From positions 127,568 through 191,567 of the forward strand of contig NDFF03000399.1 in the NCBI GenBank assembly GCA_002150815.3: a stretch of DNA of 64,000 nt, given 5' to 3'. The stretch is from Grammothele lineata (Eukaryota > Basidiomycota > Agaricomycetes > Polyporales > Polyporaceae). The translations under genes were made by a program, and so were the position numbers. Each line of letters opens with the position of its first letter. Positions within the stretch are counted from its first letter, which is position 1. The notes beneath the pieces were generated by a model, which was not told the origin of the DNA, made no database searches, and saw only the letters and a program-made list of their open reading frames with translations. Positions 1 to 12,312 of this stretch are shown piece after piece.

Positions 1-415
1 GCTTGCAATTTGCAGCCTGCGCACAGCACACATATATGGGGAGAGAAGCCTGCATCTTGACAAATGGCCGAGAGCGGTTCCGAGAGCGAGGCGGTCAGGA
101 CGTCCCGTCTGGGTACACGTTGACATCGCAACCCGTTCCCTGGCTGTGCGAGGATGTGCGTTGGATTTGCGGTGACAGAGACCCGAAGATCCTTGAACTT
201 GAAGAAACACGTCGCATATGGGCGAACCGCTGGTCGAAAGACGGTTGATGGTCACCGCTGTGGAGGAGGACGACCAGGCTTGAACGCCCCGGGCGCTTCT
301 GACATGTTGTTTGTGCATGTTAGGATCAGAAGCCATTGGCCTTGAGACCACTCGTCCTATGGTAAATATGACGTCATATGTACGCGTGCTGGCCGTTGCG
401 GCTATTCAACGAAAG

Positions 416-1971
416 CTACGCCATTGATTCTGTTCCATTACTGTGTACAGGCGAGATATTCGCTTCTACAGACACATCTTTTGGGTCTCCGCTCACTTTA
501 TTAGCTACATCTGGAAAGCTTGTTAGTGTGCTTGAGTGATGGCGGTTGAACGCGATCTCGCTCTCGACGTGGCCCGGTGACTGTGATCCCGAGACAATGC
601 TAACACCGGAAGCACATTCAAGTGGAGAGTCGTTCAACGACACGAGCACGATGATGAGCATTGGATAGATTGCCTGAGATCCTGTCAGCATGTAACTCGC
701 ACTCCATAGACCAATCGAGCCTCACTATAAGCGGGACCAGGCACGCATGAATGATGTAGTCGCTCGCAGACAGAAATCTTGCCTTCGTTGTAGGCTGTAG
801 TGGGATCAGAAGGAGGGTGCGCGTGGGCAGCCGGGAGACAGCTTCGTAAACCACGATAACCGTCTGCAATGTTGAACGTCAGCTCCAACGACCGACAAGT
901 TGATGGGCAACGCGTACATACCCAAAGTGCACAATAGCATATTCCGGATTCGACAAGAAGAGTGAGCACACTCAGCGCGCGCGATCTGCTCGACTTGCTG
1001 CCAAGATATTGACGCATGAAACGTCTATGCCGCCTAGGACACAGGTCAGTCGAGCGTTCCGCGGGAGTTACGTAATTGGATGAGGCGGCGTACCAAGCTT
1101 TATACGCAATGAGACACGTCGCAACAGCGTTTGTGATCAGAGAAAGAACCGTACAGGCCAGGCCGATATTGTCGGTGAACGCGGTAAACGCGCTGCTTCG
1201 GGCCGGGCTGGAATCGAACGCCATGACGATGCCTAGAGCTAGCTCCAGGAAGTGAGCAAGATTGTACGACGAGAAAATGTGGCACAATCACACACCGAAA
1301 GTGCCCATCAGAAGTGCTACGCCAAGTCCACGGACGAGTATATTTCCTGGCCAGACCACGAAGGCTCTCCACCAAACGATGGCGTCACCAATGAAGAGCT
1401 ACAACCGGAGGGATACGCGTTCAGAATCTGCTAACGCTAGAAGCTGAGTGAGGACTCACGTTGATAGAAAGCGCCGAGGTCGTCGCGCACGACGTCTGAA
1501 GTTGCGCAGCGCTCAGCCGGCTGTAATCCGAGGTGTACGCGTCGGAGTACATTCCGAGGTCCGCAGACATCAGCAGTCCTGTGTAGGTGGCTGCTCCTTT
1601 AAGACTATACGCGTAGAAGACGCAGGTGGACGCGTAGAGTGTGACAGTGGCGGCTAAGAGGAACCGGACGGGAGTGGAACGGACGCCTTTGCCGCTGCGG
1701 GATCTCGTCAGGTTAACCCAAAACCCAAAATGCTAATGTACGCACGCTAGTATACACGCAGAAGACAATGCCAGTACCGAAACCACACCTATCTGATCGT
1801 CAGTGCGTACATTGGCGACGGGTGGAAGATTCGACACTCACCGAACAATGCGGACGATAGGGCGGCCGTGATGAGCGTATGGTCGGATAAGAGAGCGTAT
1901 CCGGATACGAAGTCGAACGCATCCTGGTTGACCGAGACGGGCTGTAGATCTCGCACTCGCAAGTGCGGCAT
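416..1971 (-). CDS. Basidiomycete multi-pass (about 7-TM) membrane protein, 8 exons
   Basis: Eight exons on the minus strand: 1971-1842, 1788-1746, 1703-1460, 1398-1296, 1232-1094, 1033-922, 863-726 and 673-416. They sum to 1167 bases, so 388 residues and a TAG stop at 416-418, with every intron phase agreeing. Visible landmarks are GDAIVWWRAFVVWPGN in exon 4, the hydrophobic stretch after NIGLACTVLSLI in exon 5, the basic RHRRFMRQYLG loop and LLVESGICYCALW in exon 6, and AIYPMLIIVLVSLN at the start of exon 8. I know this pattern from a large uncharacterised family of basidiomycete plasma-membrane-like proteins; its biochemical role is unknown. The C-terminal tail (about 75 residues) is hydrophilic and probably cytosolic. 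The start is the in-frame ATG at 1971, chosen because it gives a short leader before the first membrane segment; an earlier start cannot be excluded. Confidence 0.72.
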
Positions 1972-3702
1972 GGTGACTATGGTCGAGCAAGTGGCAGCGT
2001 GCGGGCCACGAGATATGCAGGAGCGATGCGTATATATGAGCGACCTGCAGTCGGGGTTAAAATACACAACGAGAGGTCGCGTGCTTTCGATAAGCATTGG
2101 GCACAGCAATGTCATTGAAAGCCTCACTATTTTGCGCGCGATCACTGCGCCACCACGGTTTGACTCGGGGGACACAGCATCACCCTGAGAAAACGCGGCG
2201 TACGAAGGACAATATGAGATCTCCCTCGCCCTGCAAGCCCGATGAGATGAATTAACACGCGAGGGAGAGCAAATACACAACTCACCTTACTCCCACCCGT
2301 CAATGGCCGCCGTGCTTGACTTGGGATTCACGAGCACTGCCACGCGAGGGCATTTATGAGACGCTGAGAACCTGCGGGGGCGAGTGAAGTGCGAAGTGGG
2401 GCTGCGCTGACTGGGCGAGCTGCGCGTTGAAATCGTCGAAGGACCTCTGCTCAGCTTCGCGCAGCGTGCGGGGACTTGAAGTCCTGCCGCTGTGAATGTG
2501 AGCGACCTTTGTATTAACCTTGACTCATGCGTAGTTGTGTAACGTACCGACGAAACCGATCTCAGCTCCTATGCACGCGTCCCGTTGTCCTTATACCCTT
2601 TAAATCTGCTGGCAGCATAGGAGGGTTCGGCGAGCGAAGCCAGCCCTGGTCTTCGGAGCAGATGGCTGGCATTAACGGGCGCGCGAGGCCGGTCCAGGGC
2701 TCGAGGTTTGACTAGGCTTCTGGCCACGCATTTGTTTTCGTCTGTCCAGCCGGCATCCTATGTGCGGATATACGTTATCTTCCAGCGCGCAATGACGTGT
2801 CTTGTCCGAACGAACACGTACCAGGTCCCTTCGAATCTGATCTCATTCCTTAAGCTCAGTCACTGACCTATCTAGTCGTGATCAGTAGGGTCCGGTGTTA
2901 TAGAAAATGCCCGTGCAGGATCCGTCGTCTTAGTACTAAGAGCGTTGACCTAGACCGAGAAACCGAGACGAAAAGCCCGAGGCACGCGGTATCTTGACGA
3001 GGAGGACATCATATATCACAGTAACCAGTAGGCGACGGCTGTAAATACTCGACTCTCTATCTCCGTAAGGAGTCATATGATTCCCGAGTGAGCATATCCA
3101 GGTGTGCGGTACAGGGAAGCCGGCTGAGATTGAGAGAAAGCAGCCGCTCGAGAGAAGAGGCCGTGACCCACGAGTGGACTGTCAGACGTGCTCACTTCCA
3201 TGCCTTCGGATAGGGTAGACCACAAGACCGTCAAACGGTGCTAATTGATTTGTGGGCGACGTGTCCGCGGCGCGCGTGAGAGGGAGACTAACCTAATGAA
3301 GCATCTTTGGTGAGCACACTGTATGGCGAAAGAGACCTCCTTGCCTGCGTTTTGGGGAGATGTAGAACGACGCACGTATATTTCAAGGCAAAGGAAAGGA
3401 TAGAGGAGAGTGGTAGAGCGAGCAGCACTCAATTTGCCGCTACATCACGATCCGGGCCGCGCGGACGCCGAAGGGCCGGATAAGCGCCTACGGACGCGCA
3501 TGGCGGAGTGGACGGCCTCGCCTCTCATTCTTGTTTTCTCACCGCGACCTACTTACGCGATGGCTAGAATCACCCAGTGCTTCTTCCGCGCTGCCTCCAG
3601 ATCGTTGATCCGACAATTTCGTCTACGCGAAATGCTCACGCTCGACCTCGAAATACTCCCCGCCCCGCGGGCCCGACTCTTTCCCCCATTCTGCTGCTCG
3701 TC
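1972..3702. other. Intergenic, no supported gene
   Basis: Open frames here are short and show neither splice-consistent extension nor family motifs. This gap separates the divergently transcribed membrane-protein gene and the P450, and so probably holds both promoters. Confidence 0.5.
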
Positions 3703-6349
3703 ATGGCGGCAGCATCTTCCCCCGTCCCGTTCGCGGTCGCGGCCGGCTTGGTGAGTCTCTTTAATTCTCGTGTCTTGCTGGTCTGACACGAAGGTCGTAG
3801 GTTGCGCACCAGGTCTTCCGGAAGAACGAGACCTACCGCGTGTCTGTCCACTTCGCGCTCCTCACGCTCCCTCCGGTCCTCGCCGCTCTCGCCGTCTCGT
3901 CTCCCGACACGTCCTTCGCGGCCTCGCTCAAACAGTCCTTCACCGCCTACTTCTTTACGCTCATTCTCTCTGTTCTTTTCTATCGCCTCAGCCCTCTCCA
4001 CCCCCTCGCGCGGTACCCCGGTCCGCTAGGATGCAGACTCACCAAGTTCTGGCTCGGATTTGTTTGCGTGGGCGGATACCAGCACAAGTATATCAAGTCG
4101 CTGCATGATCGGTATGGAGACGTTGTGCGTATCGGTAAGTTCTCTCTCGTATGCGTGTTTCGTCCCCTTCTGTCATGTTTCAAGTTTCCTTCGTGTCGGT
4201 TCCCTACACGTCCCGTGCCATCTTCTTTTCTACTTCTCATGATCGCAAATCCACGTTTTGGTTGCTTTCCTACGTTTCCCATGCCCCAGGATTCTGTTCT
4301 CTTCATTCGGTTACTTCGCCACCTCGAATAGCGCCATTCCGACTCGTCCCCAGTCGACGTTGCGATGCCTCTCCGGCTGTCGGTTTCGACCGATGCATTC
4401 GCTGCCCGTCGATCTCCTCTGCACGAGCCACCAGCTATAGGCGTGCCGAAACGTCCCCTTCAACACTCCCTCATCCATTCGAGCTCTGTAATTGGGAGAA
4501 TACATGCTACGATATCTCCCTGGAAACTTACCTCATACCTGGCTGAACTCGCGTTGACCCATCCGCCCCGCAGGCCCTAACGAGCTCTCAATCCGCAACG
4601 CCTCCGCCATCAACACTCTCTACGGTCCCTCCGGCGTCCCCAAAGGCCCACGTACGCGCTCCCTTCTCCTGTTACCCCTCAGACCCCATATTCACCACTT
4701 CGTTTCGCAGACTTCATTGGCCGGATGCTCAAATCCACCGATCTCCCAATGGTCGCGCTCATGGACACGGACGCGCACCTCCGTCGCCGGCGCAATTGGA
4801 CGCGCGGGATGAGCCCCGCCGCGCTCAAGGGGTACGAGGAGCTCATCGGGCGCCGCGCGCGATTGCTCGTGAGGAGGCTGGAGGACCAGAAGGGGAAGCC
4901 GGTCGTGTTGGGGGAGTGGATCAACTTTTTTTCGTGCGTCTTTTCTCTATTTCCGTTTGCTCGACTCTTTCTACGTGTTCCGAGCATTTCGCTGGATTCG
5001 GAAGAGATGGGCGTATACTGACTGTATGCTTGCAGGTACGACTTTATGTGCGAAATGGCGTTCGGAGGAGGATCTGAGTTGATGGTGGCCGGTGAAGACA
5101 AGGAGAAGCGGTGGAAGGTCCTCGACGATGCGATGGCGTGAGTTCTTTCCCACTCTGTTCGCTCCTCTGCCCCCTCCCCCCCCGCTCACTTTCACCTCGG
5201 CCGCTTCCGCCTCACCCTCCTCGTTGCTCTCCTCCACCTTGCTCTCTTCCTTCCTATTTTATCCCCATGACCCGGTCGCTGACACGTCGAATCCAGCATC
5301 GCGACTTTCTTCGGCCACGTCCCCTGGCTCGGGATATACGTCGGGCTCATCCCCGGTGCGACGGGCAACCTGAAGCTACTCCTCGACTACTGCGTCAGCT
5401 TCACAATGGCACGCGTACAGCGCGGCTCGGATAAGAAGGATTTGTTCCACTATCTCGTGCGTTTCTCCTCGTTTTCGCTCCTCTCCCCCGGATTGACGCC
5501 GCGTGTGCACAGAACAACGAAGACCTCCCGGACAAGCCCTCGGCCCCCATCCAACACCTCGTCGACGACGGCGTGCTCGCAATCATCGCAGGCGCGGACA
5601 CCACCGCCAACGCGTTGACGATGCTATTCTACTGCCTCCTCCAGCATCCGGATGTCTACGTGCGGCTGCAGGAGGAGGTCGATAAGTTCTATCCGCCCGG
5701 GGAGGACCCGACGGGTACGAAGCACCATCGGGAGATGGTGTTCTTGACGGCGTGCATGTTCGTAGTCCTTCTCTTGTTGATTTTGGGCTGAGTGTGCTGA
5801 CGTGTCGTGTCGTGGCGTAGTAACGAGACGCTCCGCCTGTACCCGCCTGTCCCTGGAGGCAGCCAGCGTCAAGTTCCGCCTGGTAGTCCTGCGGTCGTCG
5901 TTGGCGATATGTACGTCCCTTCACTCTCTCTTCTCCGTCTGATCTGATCCTTTCGACGCTTCAGTGTGATACCCCCGGGGACGTCCTTCTGGTGCCACAT
6001 CTACTCAACGCACACCGACCCACGCAACTTCTCCCCTCACCCAACCTCTTTCTACCCCGACCGCTGGCTTCCCTCCTCTTCCTCCTCCCCCTCCTCCCCT
6101 TCCTCTCCCTCTGATCCCGCGCGTGTGCACGACGAATCTGGCTTCATCCCCTTCAGCGCCGGCCCCATGAACTGCGTCGGGCGCGCGCTCGCGATGGCCG
6201 AGATGCGCGTCGTCGCGATCTCGCTCCTGCAGCGGTTCGAGATGCGCAAGGGCGCGGGGTGGAGCGAGGAAAGTGTGGAGAGGGCGTATAAGGATTACTT
6301 TACGGCGCCGAGGCCGCATTTCCCGGTCGAGTTGAGGGCGAGGGGGTAG
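3703..6349 (+). CDS. Cytochrome P450 monooxygenase, 9 exons, intact
   Basis: Exons 3703-3750, 3801-4134, 4574-4651, 4711-4933, 5036-5137, 5297-5456, 5513-5757, 5821-5910 and 5965-6349 total 1665 bases (554 residues), all phases agreeing. The N-terminus is hydrophobic (membrane anchor, ER expected), followed by the proline hinge YPGPLG. Helix I carries AGADTTAN, the oxygen-activation site. ETLR supplies the K-helix ExxR, YPDRW is the PERF-like motif, and FSAGPMNCVG is the heme loop with the Cys thiolate ligand. The Arg usual three residues after the heme-loop Gly is Met here; related basidiomycete P450s often have Ala there. A Ser/Pro run of about 17 residues (6070-6120) sits between PERF and the heme loop. 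Intron 2 is unusually long (439 bases). The substrate cannot be told from sequence, and no biosynthetic neighbours suggest a cluster. Confidence 0.95.
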
Positions 6350-7188
6350 ACGGGAGGAGGAGAGGGGTAGGCAGGAGGGGGAATAAGAGGAAGAGATTTT
6401 GTTTGGGGATCTAGGGCGGAACTCTATTGGTTGGTTCTTAATGATGTTCGATCTCGAGCACTGTTCGTGGGCCCCGGCATGAGGTGCGTGTGGGCAGTTG
6501 GTCGTGTGCTGGCCGAGTCGACGTGTATCTGATACGTATCTTCGCAGATGTTGGGTATGTGGATATTTAAGATACGCTCTCCCACGTACATCTTCTTCCT
6601 GACGAAACGCGCGACGCGTCCAAGGCGCGAACTGTCTTCCAGTAGAGAACGATCACTAGTAACTACCGCCGATGGCTGCTATCTGTCAGGTCACGCTCCA
6701 AGTACGGCTGCATCACCTGGCTGCGTTTGTGCCAGAACGGCGTTTTCACTCTGCGCTCTTCAGTTCCCAGTCGACGCATGGATTCTTCTCTCTCATCCAC
6801 ATGATCAACAGCGTCCTCCCACCAGAGTTGAGCCATCATCAATAACACAGATGCGGAAGATGGCCTCCCGAAGTTCTCCCCAGATGCAGACTGGACAGGA
6901 CCACTCGCTACTCGCGCAGGCTGTCCTCATGCTAGCCCTACGCGTTTTGTCGGCTGTCTCAGCTCTGATGCGGGGCGCGGCGCACGACGTCGTAGGTTGA
7001 GTTTATTGCGCGCAGCGTCCGACGGCGATATTTTTTCACTTCAATACCGTCTTGCCCAAATCCCAGGAAGGGCTCGTCGTCGTTGCCATCCACTAGGCAC
7101 CATCGGACAGACGGCCGCCGGGACTCTTTGACAGTCTTCCCCTACGCCGCTAAGTTTGTCTCGGATCTGCTCGTTGCGACGGAGGGGT
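6350..7188. other. Intergenic, no supported gene
   Basis: P450 3' region and the upstream region of the next gene. I see no convincing coding stretch. Confidence 0.45.
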
Positions 7189-7199
7189 GTATATATGAG
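7189..7199 (+). promoter_or_regulatory. TATA-like box
   Basis: A TATATA core about 100 bases upstream of the ATG at 7298, a normal distance for a fungal core promoter. Confidence 0.45.
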
Positions 7200-7297
7200 C
7201 CTCCGGGTACGTACGGAATACAAGTCTGCACACTTTGCCTACTCCTCGTCTTCAGTCACTCATTCACACGACGTACTCGCACTCATCTACTCACTCG

Positions 7298-8098
7298 ATG
7301 GTATACGGGGAGGAGCAGCAACGAGCGTACTACGAGTACGCGAGCCAGGTGAGTCTCCTCACTAGGACTCAAAGCGTTTTCGGCACTCACGCAACACATC
7401 ATTCATAGGTCCTCGGGCTCTACCCCTCTAAAGCGGATCCGGTAGGCGCGCCTGACTTAGAGAAGCCAGCTCTATCCCCTCTCCACAAAATGCCGACATC
7501 TTTAGGGGCTTCCTCGAAAGTGCCTTGGTACAAGACGCGGAAGGGACGCTGCGTGGCGGGTGCAGTTGGTGTCCTGATAGTCGGGCTCGCCACGGCATGC
7601 GCCATTGCACTCACACGCCCTGCGCACCACACCACGACACCCATTCCACCCCATTCCGCGACGGAACGCTCGTCGGCCCAGGCTACCACTCCCAGCTCGA
7701 CGTCCAGTGAACCCGCGTCCTCTTCCGGGAAATCTTCATCCCTTGTTTCAGCCAACACCACTACTACACGGTCTGCCCAGATTTCCTCCAGCTCGTTGAT
7801 CTCAAGATCGTCGTTTGGAGGTTTTACAAGTACAAATCGTGTGCGCACGACGCCGGAGAAACCTGCTACTACTATCACGATCTCGACTACAGATAGTAAT
7901 AGGTCCACTTCCGTAGGCTCCACAACATCTTCGACTACTCTTCACGTTTCTTTTGTAGGTCTATCCACGACGTCTGGTACTATTCCTTCAGCCAGTCTCA
8001 CGCAGTTCACGTCGGAGACCGCGACCGACGCTGCGAGTCCCACTGGGCCCTTTCAATTCCCCACGTTCCCTGTTCCTAGGCTCCCTACCACATTATGA
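7298..8098 (+). CDS. Single-pass membrane protein with Ser/Thr-rich tail
   Basis: Two exons, 7298-7348 and 7409-8098 (741 bases, 246 residues). Exon 1 gives a short Tyr/Gln-rich leader, and the intron has GTGAGT and a CATAG acceptor. Around residue 70 lies one membrane segment (GAVGVLIVGLATACAIAL) preceded by basic residues. The remaining 150 or so residues are extremely rich in Ser and Thr, as in O-glycosylated extracellular stalks. No enzymatic domain is visible. The topology suggests a short cytosolic N-terminus and a cell-wall-facing glycosylated tail. The first exon is inferred from phase and the TATA-like box; translation could instead begin at 7490 inside exon 2. Confidence 0.6.
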
Positions 8099-8245
8099 AT
8101 ATCTGTGTAGTGTGATCGATGATAGTAGGTGACGATTGTTGACATTGCGAGTACTACCGAGAGCCGGGGTTGGCGGCGAGCCTCCAGGAAACTTAGCAAG
8201 ACTCTAGACTCTAGACCGTTCAACGGACACGATCTGACGCGCGCT

Positions 8246-8614
8246 TCAAAGTCGTGAGAGCACGTGCATTACCACGTGGATACCGTAAAGCCTGTTCCCC
8301 GGAGCCGAACGCGAAGTTTGATCAACTTCACGTTCCAGTCGTTGACAGCTATGCAGTGCGAACGCTTCGTCTAACATGCTCGTCTGAAGCCGTATAATAC
8401 CACCTACAGAGGTGGGCTCTGTACAGTAAGACACTTCATATCCAGAGATTACTTCCGAATCCACAGATCCTTTGATGCTGACGGACTTCGACGCAGCATC
8501 CTGCCACGCTGCCAGTGAGGGCTCAGCGTGATCAGTACCGAGCAACTTCCCATGCCTCACAGCTTCTTGTGACTCACCGGCGCTCTCAAGTGTCAGCGCA
8601 ACGTACTTTATCAA
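8246..8614 (-). CDS. Possible small hypothetical gene
   Basis: An open stretch divergent from the carrier gene at 8730. Residue composition looks protein-like, and a GTGAGT donor with a possible acceptor near 8530 suggests an intron. The frame has no ATG start, only a TTG at its upstream end. No family recognised. Confidence 0.25.
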   Translation of the reverse strand: MIKYVALTLESAGESQEAVRHGKLLGTDHAEPSLAAWQDAASKSVSIKGSVDSEVISGYEVSYCTEPTSVGGIIRLQTSMLDEAFALHSCQRLEREVDQTSRSAPGNRLYGIHVVMHVLSRL

Positions 8615-8729
8615 TTCCCGGTATCATTGCGGAGGTGATACTGCGGTATGAAGCATTCAAAGATCTGTGCTACCTGCAGGGAAAAGCGCCCTCATACTTG
8701 CTTTCGTACGCCCATCCCCTCACCGCATC

Positions 8730-10041
8730 ATGTCTGGCATCTTCGAGCTCTTTTCCTTCGTGCATTGGCTGGCGCTCGTCATAAGTCTCATCCTACCCCG
8801 TCTGGTACTCGTACCTCTCAATGGCGCGCTCGTCCGACTCCGAGGTAAGCTACTAGACCCGCTAGTGGCGAGAGCTTGGTATACTGTCCGCTGACATGGC
8901 GTTTCCAGCAAACTACGTTCCGAAGGGTTTGCAGTTGGGTCCCGAGGAGAACCTGAATCTCCATCCCGGCTCTGCTGTAACGTCTTACGTTGACATGCTG
9001 AAACGCGTATACCGTATTGAGGTGAGTACCACCTTTTGGCCCCGTCGGTACTCCCGAACGACATACCCATGATACTGGCACAGGGGTGGGCGGGCATGTA
9101 CAAGGGCATCAGTGAGTAATCTCCTGTTCGTAACTTGAGTTTCACCGAACACGTGCATAGTGCCCAACCTGGTGATTTCATTAATCTACACCGCCTTCAC
9201 CGCTATTGTTTTCTCCGCCTTCTCGATCATCGCTTTTGCCTTGACACCGTTTGGTGGCGAAACTCGTCGCATCGGGTATCTGGGTGGAGGGATTGTGCTT
9301 ATTGTGATTTGGGGGATATTCGAGGCCATAGTTGGGATTCCCGCTACCATCATCATATATCGGTGCGTCGAAGTCCCAAACTCTGCGGGTCTTGTTCTCT
9401 GCTCATTGCGGTACTTAGGTCCATCGTAACTCCATATCGTCTTCCATGGTTCAGTCCGAGCTACTCTCTTCGCATACTCCTTACGCCGACGGAGAGGCGA
9501 CGTCCACGCACTCTGTATTTCGCGCCTGGACTGCTGGCAGCTCAACTCATCAATATCGCCCTCACCGTCGTCATCGGCCCCTACATTCACGCTCTATATA
9601 TCTCCGCCCACGCCTATTTCATCCTTCCGGTCAAGCTCGTTCTCTACATTCCGCTCCTTATCCTGTCTGTCGCGGTCCTCTGCCCGCTCCAGGTTATGAT
9701 CGCCAAATTGGCCGTCCAACGAACTGAAGCGATTACAGAATACTCGTCCATGACGGCGGGTACTGACAGCGAGACTATTGACGCCTCTGAGTATGCCGCA
9801 TCTTCCGGGCATGAAGAGAATGTCGTCAAGTACGTATCGATTCGCTCCCTTCGCTACCGGTGTCATATGTTAACATTGCTATAGGTTGCGTCACGACCAA
9901 GCGCTCTACGGCGGACTCATCGACTGCGCGAAAAGCGTCGTTCGGGAAGAAGGCTGGATGGCAATGTATCGCGGGTGGTGGGCCACAGCCTTGGCTCTCA
10001 TCATCCCTGCGGTGTCGCAGGCAGCAAATATCACTTTGTGA
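8730..10041 (+). CDS. Mitochondrial-carrier-like membrane protein, copy 1
   Basis: Exons 8730-8844, 8909-9021, 9084-9111, 9161-9362, 9419-9829 and 9885-10041 total 1026 bases (341 residues). Carrier-family landmarks are EGWAGMYKGI around exon 3, CPLQVMIAKLAVQR (the PxDxxK-type helix kink, with Gln replacing the acidic residue), and EEGWMAMYRGWW near the C-terminus. Several hydrophobic helices fit a SLC25-like fold in the inner mitochondrial or another organellar membrane. The canonical threefold repeat is degenerate, so I call it carrier-like; the substrate is unknown. The next gene (10964-12312) is a paralogue with the same exon plan. Confidence 0.75.
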
Positions 10042-10835
10042 GGATAATACTGGTACATTCTCCGGTATCTGTCCTTGGGCCGTTCTCGCTGAGCACGCTT
10101 GATAGGTACCCGGAGCGTATTCCGACTATGTACGCACATGCGGAACGTTATGTTTACCGTTTTTTCAACACGTCAACGGACTTATTCGTAGAGATTGGAG
10201 TCACTTGTATAATGAAATGGAAATGAACTTCTACAGACGTGTTTTCCGCAACAGGGTCCAGGCACGTTCTCCATTTTCTTCTCGAGCATATGCCTGGCAT
10301 CGACACGGCATTGGGCAATGACATGTCACGTCCCGCCGGATCCAGATGTCTCCCTAAAGCTGTTAAACGAGATTCTGCTACGTCTGGATTACGAGAAGGA
10401 AAGCTATCATCTATGTGCTATGCTTTGGTGTCCACTTAGTGTAACTTTTGGCGCTGCCTTGGGGAGGTGGACAGCTAACAAAGTATAGAACCCGACTCAT
10501 CACGGAACACTAAATCACGATGATAGCGCGCAGCAGTTCTAATAGAAGCGCTTTCATTCAACGGCTTGCGATGGACTACGTGGCCATTGTAGTAAGCTCT
10601 CATTTCCTAGGCATCCCATCCTGCCAGTATGTTTTCACATATCTGCAAAGCCCTATCCCTCTACACACTCTCTGGGTCTTGGGAGCTATCACTGGTATTT
10701 GCCGGACTGTATACCAGGCTGCGTGAGTCCTCAGAGTTCAGCGCTGAAACTCTTCGTTTCTCTGGGGATGCCACGAACTGTCAGACCTGTGTATTACTCC
10801 CGATATGGTGAACGTTGGATCCGTAGACGGCCATC
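10042..10835. other. Spacer between tandem carrier genes
   Basis: Several short open frames but no splice-consistent gene. Confidence 0.4.
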
Positions 10836-10844
10836 ATATATATA
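10836..10844 (+). promoter_or_regulatory. TATA-like box
   Basis: A TATATATA run about 120 bases upstream of the ATG of the second carrier gene. Confidence 0.4.
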
Positions 10845-10963
10845 CATAGCGAGCCTCTCGGCATTCGAATGACTGGGTTGCGGCTAGCGGTTTGCCGCTG
10901 GCTTCTTATTAAGTGGATGGCACCCGCAATAATCCTTGCCTCCCCTACTCTCGTTTCCACCTC

Positions 10964-12312
10964 ATGTCCACCTATTCCAGCTTGCTGTCCTTGACGCTTA
11001 TCCGCCTGGCCGTCAAGTTGATCATAGGCGTACCACTCGACGGAGTTCTGGTACGACTTCGAGGCAAGTCCAGCAGTAAACATCATAACTTACTTCCCTG
11101 ACTTCATACCAGCGAGTCATAACCCAAAGGCGCGTCTCTCCTTGGGAGAGGACGAGCCTGGAGAGCATCGGGTCCCAAATGTCACATCGTTCTTTGGAAT
11201 GTTACAGCGCGTATACCGGATCGAGGTAAGCGAAAAGTATGAGTGTCCGTTACTCCGAGGGATGAGAAACTTAGTCTCCGCCGCCTCCGCCGCCACAAAG
11301 GGTTGGGATGGTTTGTATAAGGGATTCAGTTAGTCGCTTCCTCGTGTTCGAAGAAGTTGAAACTTACCTGGGATTCAGTGCCGAATCTCATCGAACCATT
11401 GATCAGAACAGGTCTCACGCTGTTCATCATCATATCCTCTGTCGTGGTAGTCGCCCTGTTTTCTATCGTATTTCCAGAAGGCTCCGAAAGTCGAGACTCG
11501 GGCACGACAACCAAAGGGATCGAGCTTCCACGACTAGAATGGGGCATTCTGGTTGCTCTAACCTTGGTATTTTTCAACGTGTTGATCGGAATCCCGGTTA
11601 CAATTATCTCGTGCAGGTACGTTGAGAATGCAATGGTACACTTCGCTGATTTGGCTCAATGTGGCGCTTAGATCCGTCGTGATACCCTATCGCCTCCCCT
11701 GGCTCCGTCCCATTCACTCCCTTTATCTGCTCATCACGCCAACGGAGAGGCGTCAGCCGTGGACGCTGTATCTCACTCCGGGGCTGCTCATGGCTCAGTC
11801 CATCAACGCTCTGATTGGCCTTCGCGTTCTCCTCAGTCCGGATTTATACGTCGGAGGATCACGCTCGCCTGTTAGATTTGGTCTTTACATGGCAGTCGAG
11901 ATCCTTAGCGTGGCCGTTCGCTGCCCTCTTCAAGTCATGATCACCAAGTTGGCTGTACAGAGGAACCACACAACCGAGACGTGTATTCCGGTGGAAACGG
12001 TACCTGGCGGGAGTGAGACAGCGGACGCCCAGGAGTACACTGAAGCCTCTGGGATACCGGAGGATGTCATCGAGTGCGTACCTGGCATACACCCGGTCAG
12101 CCAACAAGGAATAACCACTTGGTGACAGGCTGCGACATAGTCGAGACGACTACGCGAGCTTTCTGGGATGCGCAAAAAGCATCATTGAAGAGGAGGGCTG
12201 GGAGGCACTGTACATAGGAGGATGGGTTACCACAGCGATTTCTGCCATTGACGCATGGTGGTCAACGGAGGCTTATGCACTAATCCTAGCGCCTCTTCGG
12301 GCGAGGAAGTAG
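10964..12312 (+). CDS. Mitochondrial-carrier-like membrane protein, copy 2
   Basis: Exons 10964-11063, 11113-11225, 11301-11328, 11379-11616, 11672-12073 and 12129-12312 total 1065 bases (354 residues). Exons 2 and 3 have exactly the lengths seen in copy 1 (113 and 28 bases), and all intron phases match, so the pair arose by tandem duplication. Conserved blocks include VYRIE, GLYKGFMPNL, IPYRLPWL, LLITPTERR, CPLQVMITKLAVQR and EEEGWEALYIGGW. The first intron uses a GC donor (GCAAGT). The C-terminus ends in LRARK and is slightly longer than in copy 1. Divergence is substantial, so the duplication is not recent. Substrate unknown. Confidence 0.75.

Noticed and set aside
1..415. Plus-strand frames at the left edge
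   Set aside because: Short, without motifs or splice continuation; no evidence for a gene entering from the left.
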